NCBI GenBank assembly: GCA_905373565.1
Contig: CAJPTT010000150.1
Location: forward strand, 1 to 6,216
Source: an uncultured Treponema sp.
GTDB lineage: Bacteria; Spirochaetota; Spirochaetia; Treponematales; Treponemataceae
Reading direction: 5' to 3'
DNA length: 6,216 bases
Shown here: piece by piece, positions 1-4,871 of the stretch
Layout: every line of letters begins with the position of its first letter
Position numbering within the stretch: the first letter of the stretch is position 1
Program-made: the position numbers and the translations under genes
Notes under the pieces: generated by a model
Databases searched by the model: none
What the model saw: only the letters and a program-made list of their open reading frames with translations
Told to the model about the DNA's origin: nothing

Positions 1-26
1 AAAAATGAACAAGGATGTTCATTTTT
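1..26 (+). other. Stem-loop 1 with AAGGAT loop (CsrA-type site)
   Basis: A perfect 10-bp stem (1-10 with 17-26) encloses the hexaloop AAGGAT at 11-16. The loop plus the closing pairs read ACAAGGATGT (9-18), an exact match to the core ACARGGAUGU of the CsrA consensus. The lower stem is A/T rich, with a T run at 22-26, so it could also resemble a terminator of whatever lies upstream of the window. Confidence 0.7.
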
Positions 27-40
27 GGGCGAGGATGTCC
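27..40 (+). other. Stem-loop 2 with GAGGAT loop (CsrA-type site)
   Basis: GGGC (27-30) pairs with GTCC (37-40), including one G-U wobble, and presents the hexaloop GAGGAT (31-36). It follows stem-loop 1 with no spacer. The stem is short, but the site GCGAGGATGT keeps the AGGATGT part of the CsrA consensus. Confidence 0.55.
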
Positions 41-57
41 GTGGTTCCATGCAGCAG
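33..57 (+). repeat. Internal direct repeat, copy 1 (partner at 126-150)
   Basis: Bases 33-57 and 126-150 align without gaps over 25 positions with 17 identities. Each begins with the GGATG of a hairpin loop, continues through TGGTTC and ends in CAGCAG or CAGTAG. This suggests part of the RNA arose by duplication of a hairpin plus its 3' tail. Confidence 0.45.
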
Positions 58-81
58 TAAGTTTTTCGTTAGAAAAACTTA
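58..81 (+). other. Stem-loop 3, perfect 10-bp stem without GGA
   Basis: TAAGTTTTTC (58-67) pairs perfectly with GAAAAACTTA (72-81) around the tetraloop GTTA. It has no GGA and so is not a CsrA site. It separates the two 5' GGA hairpins from the two 3' ones and may be a structural spacer. Confidence 0.65.
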
Positions 82-89
82 TCGTTGAC

Positions 90-111
90 CAGTGTACAGG
101 GAGGTTCACTG
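90..111 (+). other. Stem-loop 4 with AGGGAG loop (CsrA-type site)
   Basis: CAGTGTAC (90-97) pairs with GTTCACTG (104-111) with a single T-T mismatch, presenting AGGGAG (98-103). The 12-mer GTACAGGGAGGT (94-105) differs from the CsrA consensus RUACARGGAUGU at one base only, the best full-length match in the array. Confidence 0.65.
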
Positions 112-116
112 CTCAA

Positions 117-136
117 CAGCGACAGGGATGCCGCTG
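117..136 (+). other. Stem-loop 5 with AGGGAT loop (CsrA-type site)
   Basis: CAGCGAC (117-123) pairs with GCCGCTG (130-136) with a single A-C mismatch next to the last C-G closing pair, presenting AGGGAT (124-129). Stem-loop 4 has its mismatch further from the loop, with two closing pairs above it. Confidence 0.65.
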
Positions 137-150
137 GTTCTCATCAGTAG
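126..150 (+). repeat. Internal direct repeat, copy 2 (partner at 33-57)
   Basis: Second copy of the 25-base unit: loop GGATG, TGGTTC at 135-140, and CAGTAG at 145-150. It is 68 percent identical to the first copy, with conserved spacing between the shared blocks. Confidence 0.45.
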
Positions 151-158
151 TGTGTTTG

Positions 159-185
159 CCCGTGTGCTAGAAAAAAATGTGCGGG
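159..185 (+). terminator. Weak hairpin, possible 3' end of the small RNA
   Basis: CCCG (159-162) pairs with CGGG (182-185), extendable only by G-U wobbles, around an A-rich loop (seven A at 171-177). The downstream bases ATTTCC are only mildly T rich, so it is a poor intrinsic terminator, listed because the upstream RNA must end somewhere before or within the dus leader. A second A/T-type hairpin (197-203 with 210-217, one bulge) is the other candidate. Confidence 0.2.
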
Positions 186-194
186 ATTTCCTCA

Positions 195-223
195 TTGCAA
201 AATCACGCTATTTTTGCTAAAGT
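195..223 (+). promoter_or_regulatory. Possible sigma-70 promoter for dus with extended -10
   Basis: TTGCAA (195-200) can serve as a -35 box. After exactly 17 bases comes TAAAGT (218-223), preceded by a TG at 215-216 in the extended -10 position. Each hexamer matches consensus at four of six bases. Transcription would begin around 229-231, essentially at the ATG at 232, which would give a leaderless mRNA and would explain the absent Shine-Dalgarno sequence. This is inferred from spacing only. Confidence 0.3.
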
Positions 224-231
224 TATCTGCG

Positions 232-1221
232 ATGAAGCTCATACTGGCGCCGCTTGCGAATATCAGCCATTCGGGATTGAGAATGCTTATCCATACGTTC
301 GGCGATCCTGACGAATATTTTACCGAGATGATTCATGCGCCGTCGCTGCTTGCAGGCGGCCAGTTTGAGCAGTGGTACTTGCGGGCAAATCCTGTGCCGG
401 AGAAGCTGGTGTGGCAGCTTACCTCGCCTAAGGCGGAAGCATTCGCACAGGCGATACCGGTTGTATTACAGCACGGCGGCATCGGGGTTGACTTGAACAT
501 GGGCTGTTCTGCGCCGCCGATTGTACGGACGGGAGCAGGCGTTGCTTGGATGCTCAAGCCGCTTAACACGACAGCCGAGGCGGTACGCTCGGTTAAACAA
601 GCGCTTGAGGCATATTCTACGGAACAAGGCAAGTCGTTTAGACTGAGCGTAAAGCTGAGACTCGGCGCCGCCGCCGACTATGCGTATCTTTTACGCTTTT
701 GTACGATGCTGATTGATGAAGGCGTGCAGCTTATCACAATCCATCCGCGCCTACAGCGGCAAAGCTATGCGCGGCCTGCTCTTCACGAATACACGGCGGC
801 GCTCGCGAAGGATTTGCCCATTCCGGTATACGGCAACGGAGACATCAATTCGGCAGAGAAACTGCAAACCGCCGCGCAGCGATATCCTTGCGCAGGGTGG
901 ATGATCGGGCGCACGGCGGTACAAATGCCGTGGATTTTTGAAGCAATACGCCGCAAGCACGCCGTCGAATCGAGTTCCGCACCGTACCGTATCGACCTTG
1001 AACAAACGGCGGTATCGTTTTTGCAATACCTCGAAACAGAACAGCCGGCGGCCTTCTTCCTTACGCGGGCACAGCGGTTCTTTCAGTTTTATTGCGACAA
1101 CTTCTCGTTTGCACACTATTGCAGAACACAGGTGCTGCGCGCTCGAAGCAGGGAAGAAATGGAGCGCGTACTGCACACCTACTTTGAGCAGTTGCCGGAC
1201 GACAAACTGATCGAAATATAA
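232..1221 (+). CDS. dus: tRNA-dihydrouridine synthase (Dus family)
   Basis: This cytoplasmic flavoenzyme would reduce a uridine in tRNA to dihydrouridine, using FMN and NAD(P)H. The 329-residue product is of normal Dus length and opens with the TIM-barrel start LAPLANISHSGLR (residues 5-17). TEM follows at 31-33, and the active-site segment DLNMGC at 87-92 holds the expected catalytic Cys92. FMN-binding elements follow: VKLRLG (140-145, Lys141), IHPR (170-173, His171), GNGDI (201-205) and MIGR (224-227) before MPWIF. The C-terminal part (about 250-329) fits the helical tRNA-binding domain. Odd points: Cys92 is followed by Ser instead of the usual Pro, and the HGR motif is HPR. The ATG at 232 is chosen because the conserved barrel begins directly after it; an in-frame TTG at 214 would add six residues. 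Neither start has a visible Shine-Dalgarno. Which U position it modifies, and so its DusA/B/C class, cannot be told. Confidence 0.92.
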   Translation: MKLILAPLANISHSGLRMLIHTFGDPDEYFTEMIHAPSLLAGGQFEQWYLRANPVPEKLVWQLTSPKAEAFAQAIPVVLQHGGIGVDLNMGCSAPPIVRTGAGVAWMLKPLNTTAEAVRSVKQALEAYSTEQGKSFRLSVKLRLGAAADYAYLLRFCTMLIDEGVQLITIHPRLQRQSYARPALHEYTAALAKDLPIPVYGNGDINSAEKLQTAAQRYPCAGWMIGRTAVQMPWIFEAIRRKHAVESSSAPYRIDLEQTAVSFLQYLETEQPAAFFLTRAQRFFQFYCDNFSFAHYCRTQVLRARSREEMERVLHTYFEQLPDDKLIEI

Positions 1222-1226
1222 AGTTT

Positions 1227-1242
1227 TCGGATTATTTTCCGA
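1227..1242 (+). terminator. Weak hairpin just after dus
   Basis: TCGGA (1227-1231) pairs with TCCGA (1238-1242) around a T-rich six-base loop, five bases after the dus stop codon. There is no strong T tract behind it (TGCTTATTAA), so termination would be inefficient at best. The rest of the 133-base gap up to 1354 is A/T rich and holds TATATA at 1322-1327 as a possible -10 box, without a good -35. Confidence 0.25.
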
Positions 1243-1343
1243 TGCTTATTAAATGGAAGTATGTTATTATTATTAAAAGATAACAGCCGGTTAACTCCAG
1301 TAATCGTAATCGGCATTTCCATATATATACGGTTAAAATATTC

Positions 1344-1350
1344 GGGAGGA
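1344..1350 (+). promoter_or_regulatory. Strong ribosome binding site of the E-set protein gene
   Basis: GGGAGGA ends four bases before the ATG at 1355. This decides the start: the next in-frame ATG at 1367 would lie 16 bases away, too far. Confidence 0.75.
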
Positions 1351-1354
1351 CATC

Positions 1355-2083
1355 ATGTGCAATGCAATGCGGCAAAAGGTTGCGGCAGTCTTTTTTTTCT
1401 TGTGTATAGCGATCGCGGCGCAAGCGGCAGAGCAACCTGCCATCGACACATACACCTACGGAGATCTTGTTGAGACAATTGCACGGACGGATGCGCCGAT
1501 TATCACCGGTAAATATATCATCTTTACGGCAGCAGGATCCGCGCGTCATGTCGGTATCGCCTTTGAACACGAAAATTTTCAATCAATTCATTCTTTCCAG
1601 CGCCTATACCGAAGTGAAGACACCACCGAAACAAAGAAATCCATTCTTTTCTATATCATGCAGATACCTGAGGAAATGAGAGAGCTGCGTTACCGGCTGG
1701 TGATCAACGGTCTCTGGTCTACGGACCCGCTCAATCCCGATGAAATATTCGACTACTCCGCCGGAATGTCTCTTTCGGTTTTAAAGATTCCGTATCAAAA
1801 AGAATATAAAACCGCCGTGGAAAACAACGGCAGAACGCGTTTTGTCTATCAAGGAGAATCGGGCAAAAAAATTTATCTCGCGGGAACATTTAACAATTGG
1901 GATCCCTTTATGTACAGCTTAGAAGAAGTAATGCCCGGTCGATATGAATTATACCTTCCGTTGCCGAACGGTGTTTGGTACTACGCATACTTTAAGGACG
2001 GAAAACAAATTCCCGATACGACAAACCGCGAGCACGTCTACATGGCCGACGGCCGGACTGCTTCGGTTATTTCCGTGGAATAG
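1355..2083 (+). CDS. Exported protein with glycogen-binding/isoamylase-N-like E-set domain(s)
   Basis: The product has 242 residues. A Sec signal peptide is clear: charged MRQK (5-8), hydrophobic 9-22, and a likely signal-peptidase I cut after AQA (22-24). There is no lipobox before Cys17, so it is probably periplasmic or secreted and not a lipoprotein. Residues about 172-235 match the AMPK-beta/CBM48 carbohydrate-binding fold: YLAGTFNNWDPF (174-185), then GRYELYLPLPNGVWYYAYFKDG (195-216) and DTTN, with Trp182 and Trp208 as candidate sugar-stacking residues. Residues about 52-147 end in RYRLVINGLWSTDPLNPD (112-129), resembling the end of another CBM48 unit, so a tandem pair is likely. No catalytic domain is present, so it is not itself a glycosidase. 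Its ligand is unknown; an alpha-glucan or a structural role by protein contact are both possible. It is followed by the exporter gene after 22 bases and could share its transcript. Confidence 0.8.
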   Translation: MCNAMRQKVAAVFFFLCIAIAAQAAEQPAIDTYTYGDLVETIARTDAPIITGKYIIFTAAGSARHVGIAFEHENFQSIHSFQRLYRSEDTTETKKSILFYIMQIPEEMRELRYRLVINGLWSTDPLNPDEIFDYSAGMSLSVLKIPYQKEYKTAVENNGRTRFVYQGESGKKIYLAGTFNNWDPFMYSLEEVMPGRYELYLPLPNGVWYYAYFKDGKQIPDTTNREHVYMADGRTASVISVE

Positions 2084-2104
2084 CGGCATATAGGCTTCTT
2101 GCCG
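2084..2104 (+). promoter_or_regulatory. Intercistronic hairpin before the exporter gene
   Basis: CGGCA (2084-2088) pairs with TGCCG (2100-2104) around an 11-base loop. The hairpin fills the gap between the E-set stop codon and the exporter ATG at 2106. No good Shine-Dalgarno is visible here (only AGG at 2092-2094, inside the loop), so the fold might affect exporter translation. It lacks a T tract and is not a terminator. Confidence 0.3.
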
Positions 2105-2105
2105 T

Positions 2106-3482
2106 ATGAAGACATTCCTGAAGCAATCGACGGAAGCGCGGCGCGAACTCATTCTTACCGCTCATCCTATTAAAACATTGCTTATTCTCTCTCTTCCATC
2201 ACTGCTGATGAATACCGTGCAGGCGATGATGCCGTTTACCGATGGGCTTTTTATCAATAATTTAACGAATTATGCGGTAACCGGCGCGGTAACCTTTTCT
2301 CAACCGATTATTTCGATGGTATTGGGTTTATCGCAAGGGTTAAGCGTTGCCGCGATGGCAATTATCGGGCAGCTGAACGGTAAAGGCGCAATCGAAGAAG
2401 GAAAACGGGTTGCAGCGCAGATATTTTTATTTGCGGTCATGCTCGGCATCATCAGCGCACCGCTGCTCCTGATCATCAGCGTGGCGGTTTCACGGAGCTT
2501 GCAGAGCGATATAGCGCCGTATGTCCGCCAATATATTTCGTGGTACAGCATCGTCTTACCGTTCAGCTTTTTAGAGGCCGTGTATAACGGTATCAAAAAC
2601 GCGAATGGAAAACCAGAAGCGGCTTTTACCCGAATGACCATCCTCTTTATCTTGAAGGTTATCGGCAATTTTATCTTTCTCTATGTTTTGCGGCTCGAAA
2701 TTCTCGGCTGCGTGCTCGCATCTCTTTTGGCAAACGTATGCATTACAATCTGGATGGTATACGAATTGTTCATCCACAACAGCCCGGACAAGCTCGATGT
2801 TAAAAACTTCAAGTTCGATTCAAAAATCATCAAAGAGGTTCTGAAAGTCGGTTTTCCGGCAATGTTCAACTATTCCTTTTTGTACTTAGGTTTTTTCCTT
2901 ATCAATAAAGAAATTGAAAGATACGGCGCCATCGTCGTCGCGGCACAAGGAATCGCGAGCAATATCAATGCACTGTGCTTCAACCTGCCTGCGGCTTTTA
3001 GCGCGGCAATTACGACGATGGTCAGTATGCACATCGGCGCAGGATATCCGCAAAAGGCAAAACGGGATTGTCTCCTCGGTTGCATCACCAGTATCATCAT
3101 CGCCGTTATAATGATTTCGATTATGATTCCGCTTTCACCTTATCTGACTGTCTTGTTCAGGCGAGAGCCGGAAATTATCGGTATTGCAAACAACGCGCTC
3201 AACATCTATACCTATTCGATTATCGGCTTCGGTATTTGTATGACCATTCAAGGCGCGTTTATCGGGCTCGGCAAAACGAAAATGCCGCTTGTGCTCGGTG
3301 TGCTCCGTATATGGCTGCTGCGTTACATCTTTGTATTGGCAACGGAACACGTCTTGCAATACTACGCTATTTTTTGGGGAAATCTCTTTTCAAATATAAC
3401 AACTGCGCTTATCGCAACCGTCCTCATTTTGCGGACAAAATGGGTGTCAGCGCTCACCATCACCACTGAAAAAAAGGAGTAA
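2106..3482 (+). CDS. MATE-family efflux transporter
   Basis: The 458-residue inner-membrane protein has about twelve hydrophobic segments (roughly 24-43, 58-80, 104-127, 137-158, 174-193, 196-218, 245-268, 276-298, 323-345, 365-388, 395-412, 420-442), the number and length of MATE exporters. These use a Na+ or H+ gradient to expel drugs or metabolites. The two-fold internal repeat of the family shows: TDGLFINNL (45-53) to AIIGQLNGKGAIEEGKR (85-101) in the first half corresponds to the segment around NKEIERYGAIVVAAQG (267-282) to VSMHIGAGYPQKAKR (306-320) in the second. Substrate and coupling ion cannot be read from sequence. The ATG at 2106 is the only plausible upstream start, because an in-frame TAG lies at 2091-2093. 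Its Shine-Dalgarno is poor, so coupling to the preceding gene is possible. The selA start lies five bases after its stop, which suggests co-transcription with the selenocysteine genes. Confidence 0.9.
   Translation: MKTFLKQSTEARRELILTAHPIKTLLILSLPSLLMNTVQAMMPFTDGLFINNLTNYAVTGAVTFSQPIISMVLGLSQGLSVAAMAIIGQLNGKGAIEEGKRVAAQIFLFAVMLGIISAPLLLIISVAVSRSLQSDIAPYVRQYISWYSIVLPFSFLEAVYNGIKNANGKPEAAFTRMTILFILKVIGNFIFLYVLRLEILGCVLASLLANVCITIWMVYELFIHNSPDKLDVKNFKFDSKIIKEVLKVGFPAMFNYSFLYLGFFLINKEIERYGAIVVAAQGIASNINALCFNLPAAFSAAITTMVSMHIGAGYPQKAKRDCLLGCITSIIIAVIMISIMIPLSPYLTVLFRREPEIIGIANNALNIYTYSIIGFGICMTIQGAFIGLGKTKMPLVLGVLRIWLLRYIFVLATEHVLQYYAIFWGNLFSNITTALIATVLILRTKWVSALTITTEKKE
3474..3480 (+). promoter_or_regulatory. 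selA ribosome binding site overlapping the exporter stop codon
   Basis: AAGGAGT sits in the last codons of the exporter gene; its final T is the first base of the TAA stop (3480-3482). The spacing to the selA ATG at 3488 is seven bases. The arrangement favours translational coupling. Confidence 0.75.
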
Positions 3483-3487
3483 CCGCC

Positions 3488-4837
3488 ATGCACGGTTCAC
3501 TGGCACAGATACCGCAAGTCGAAAAACTGCTTTCACATCACGAGCTTTTCGGCTGCGTCGAAAAGCTCGGCAGACCGATTGTAGCCTCTATCGTATCGGA
3601 GTATATCACGCAGATACGGGCTGAGGCTTTAAAAGGAGCCGCCGTTCCGTCTTTTGATGCGTGTATAGCGGACATCCGGCAGCGGTGCACGAAGCATATA
3701 CGGAAACGGATTTCGAAGATTATCAACGCGACGGGCATTATCCTGCACACCAACCTCGGACGAAGCCCGCTTCCGCACGGCATTTGGGATGCAGCAAAGG
3801 AAGCGGCCCAATCATATTCGGCTATCGAGATGGATTTGGAGGATGGCAAACGGGGACAGCGGTTCCCCTTTGCCGTCGAAGCGATGAGTACGCTTGTCCG
3901 TGCGGAAGCGGCGCTGATGCTGAACAACAATGCTGCCGCCGTGTTTCTGTTACTTAAAGCGCTTGCGGGAGGCAAAGAAGTTATCGTTGCGCGCGGCCAG
4001 CAGGTGCAAATAGGCGGCGGCTTCCGCATTCCCGACATTCTGCGGGAGGCAGGCTGCACGCTCGTAGAAGTCGGCACCACCAACATCACCACCCTTGAGG
4101 ACATTACCGCCGCCGTTACCGAACAGACGGCGATGGTGCTATGGGTGCATACCTCAAACTATAAAATCCGCGGCTTTACGGAGCAGCCCTCCCTTACCGC
4201 CATCCGCAAGGCCTTACCGCCTGAGGTAATCCTTGCGGTGGATCAAGGGTCAGGCGCTATTTCACTTAGCCTACAAGATGAGCCGACCGTACCGGCCTTA
4301 TTAAAAGAAGGCGCCGACCTCGTTTGTTTCTCGGGGGATAAAGTATTCGGCGGCCCGCAGTGCGGATGGATTACCGGCAAAAAAGATTTAATCGCCCTCA
4401 TTGCCCGCCATCCGCTGATGCGCACCTATCGGGTAGGCCGCGCCGTCGCCGCTTTAATGGAAGAGACCCTCGTGCACTACCTGAATAACGGAAAGAGCGC
4501 CGCGGCCGAAGCGTTGCTGCTTGACCCTACCGTGATAAAAAAACGGAGCGAAAAGATTGTGAGAAAACTGCCGTCCGGAACCGTATGTGTTGTCCCCTAC
4601 CCTTTCTCGCTCGGCGGCGGCAGCACCCCCGATGAGACCTTCCCGTCATGGGCAATTATGCTGCACACGCATAAACCGGAAGCGGTAAAGACGGCGCTGC
4701 GGTTTTGCAGCATTCCGATTATCGCTATTATTTCGGAGGACAGGCTGCTGTTACACCTTGCCGCCGTAAATCCTGCCGATGATGCATATATTGCTCAAGA
4801 ATTAAAAAACATCTCTAAAAACTCGCCCGGCTTTTAG
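3488..4837 (+). CDS. selA: L-seryl-tRNA(Sec) selenium transferase SelA
   Basis: SelA is a cytoplasmic PLP enzyme, decameric in characterised bacteria. It converts Ser-tRNA(Sec) to selenocysteinyl-tRNA(Sec) with selenophosphate. The 449-residue product has the usual length and order: an N-terminal tRNA-binding segment (IPQVEKLLS, 8-16), NATGIILHTNLGRSPL (80-95), NNNAAAVFLLL (146-156), GGGFRIPDILREAG (176-189), EVGTTN (194-199), HTSNYKIRGFT (221-231), DQGSG (252-256), and SGDKVFGGPQCGW (282-294), in which Lys285 is the Schiff-base lysine. Two acidic residues usual in the family's RGELVEIGG-type motif are glutamines here (RGQQVQIGG, 169-177). The ATG is supported by AAGGAGT seven bases upstream and by the SelA-like N-terminus starting at once. 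It lies five bases after the MATE gene and 34 before selB, forming the standard selA-selB pair. Confidence 0.97.
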   Translation: MHGSLAQIPQVEKLLSHHELFGCVEKLGRPIVASIVSEYITQIRAEALKGAAVPSFDACIADIRQRCTKHIRKRISKIINATGIILHTNLGRSPLPHGIWDAAKEAAQSYSAIEMDLEDGKRGQRFPFAVEAMSTLVRAEAALMLNNNAAAVFLLLKALAGGKEVIVARGQQVQIGGGFRIPDILREAGCTLVEVGTTNITTLEDITAAVTEQTAMVLWVHTSNYKIRGFTEQPSLTAIRKALPPEVILAVDQGSGAISLSLQDEPTVPALLKEGADLVCFSGDKVFGGPQCGWITGKKDLIALIARHPLMRTYRVGRAVAALMEETLVHYLNNGKSAAAEALLLDPTVIKKRSEKIVRKLPSGTVCVVPYPFSLGGGSTPDETFPSWAIMLHTHKPEAVKTALRFCSIPIIAIISEDRLLLHLAAVNPADDAYIAQELKNISKNSPGF

Positions 4838-4856
4838 AGGTTCGTTAAAAAATCAC

Positions 4857-4863
4857 AGAGGTG
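4857..4863 (+). promoter_or_regulatory. selB ribosome binding site
   Basis: AGAGGTG lies eight bases before the ATG at 4872, within the 34-base gap after selA. No terminator or promoter is visible in that gap, so selA and selB are very probably co-transcribed. Confidence 0.6.
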
Positions 4864-4871
4864 CGTTGACT

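Larger units (their letters stand above)
1..150 (+). ncRNA. Candidate CsrA-sequestering small RNA (CsrB/RsmY/RsmZ-like), 5' end cut by window
   Basis: Seen: five strong stem-loops lie in 136 bases, and four of them hold a GGA in a hexaloop closed by a C-G pair: AAGGAT (11-16), GAGGAT (31-36), AGGGAG (98-103) and AGGGAT (124-129). The flanking bases follow the known CsrA SELEX consensus RUACARGGAUGU: ACAAGGATGT at 9-18 fits the 10-base core exactly, GTACAGGGAGGT at 94-105 fits 11 of 12, ACAGGGATGC at 122-131 fits 9 of 10 core bases, and GCGAGGATGT at 29-38 fits 8 of 10. Known: CsrB, RsmY and RsmZ RNAs bind CsrA/RsmA through such loops and relieve its control of mRNAs. Inferred: this is a spirochaetal counterpart. 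Only the + strand displays GGA in the loops. The 5' end and promoter are outside the window and the 3' end is not defined; weak hairpins at 159-185 and 197-217 are candidates. Alternatives are a CsrA-controlled leader of the following dus gene or a dispersed palindromic repeat. Confidence 0.6.

Noticed and set aside
5..88. Small open frame of 27 codons starting at the ATG at 5
   Set aside because: It runs through three hairpins that are better explained as RNA structure, its upstream context is cut by the window edge, and the predicted peptide resembles nothing I recognise.
85..113. TTGACC at 85-90 as a -35 box for a promoter inside the hairpin array
   Set aside because: No -10 like hexamer lies 16-18 bases downstream (ACTGCT at 108-113), and the region is occupied by stem-loop 4.
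214..231. In-frame TTG at 214 as the dus start
   Set aside because: It has no ribosome binding site, lies in a hairpin and adds six residues that do not belong to the family's conserved start; the ATG at 232 leads directly into the barrel.
1340..1356. GGA in the ribosome binding site of the E-set gene as a further CsrA target
   Set aside because: GGGAGGA is an ordinary strong Shine-Dalgarno, I see no hairpin that presents it, and the flanks do not match the CsrA consensus; one GGA is not evidence.
3440..3470. Run of His codons near the end of the exporter gene in another frame
   Set aside because: The true frame reads ALTITTEKKE at the exporter C-terminus; the His run appears only in a shadow frame.
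3538..4104. Long minus-strand open frame of 188 codons opposite selA
   Set aside because: It is antisense to the well-supported conserved selA coding sequence, has no ribosome binding site that I see and no recognisable domain.
1219..4837. None of the four complete genes ends in UGA (TAA, TAG, TAA, TAG)
   Set aside because: It would fit UGA avoidance in a selenocysteine-decoding organism, but four stop codons are far too few to show a bias.
4838..4871. tRNA(Sec) gene or SECIS element around selA and selB
   Set aside because: The gap is only 34 bases and no long-acceptor tRNA fold was seen here or in the other gaps; no in-frame UGA interrupts any gene in the window.
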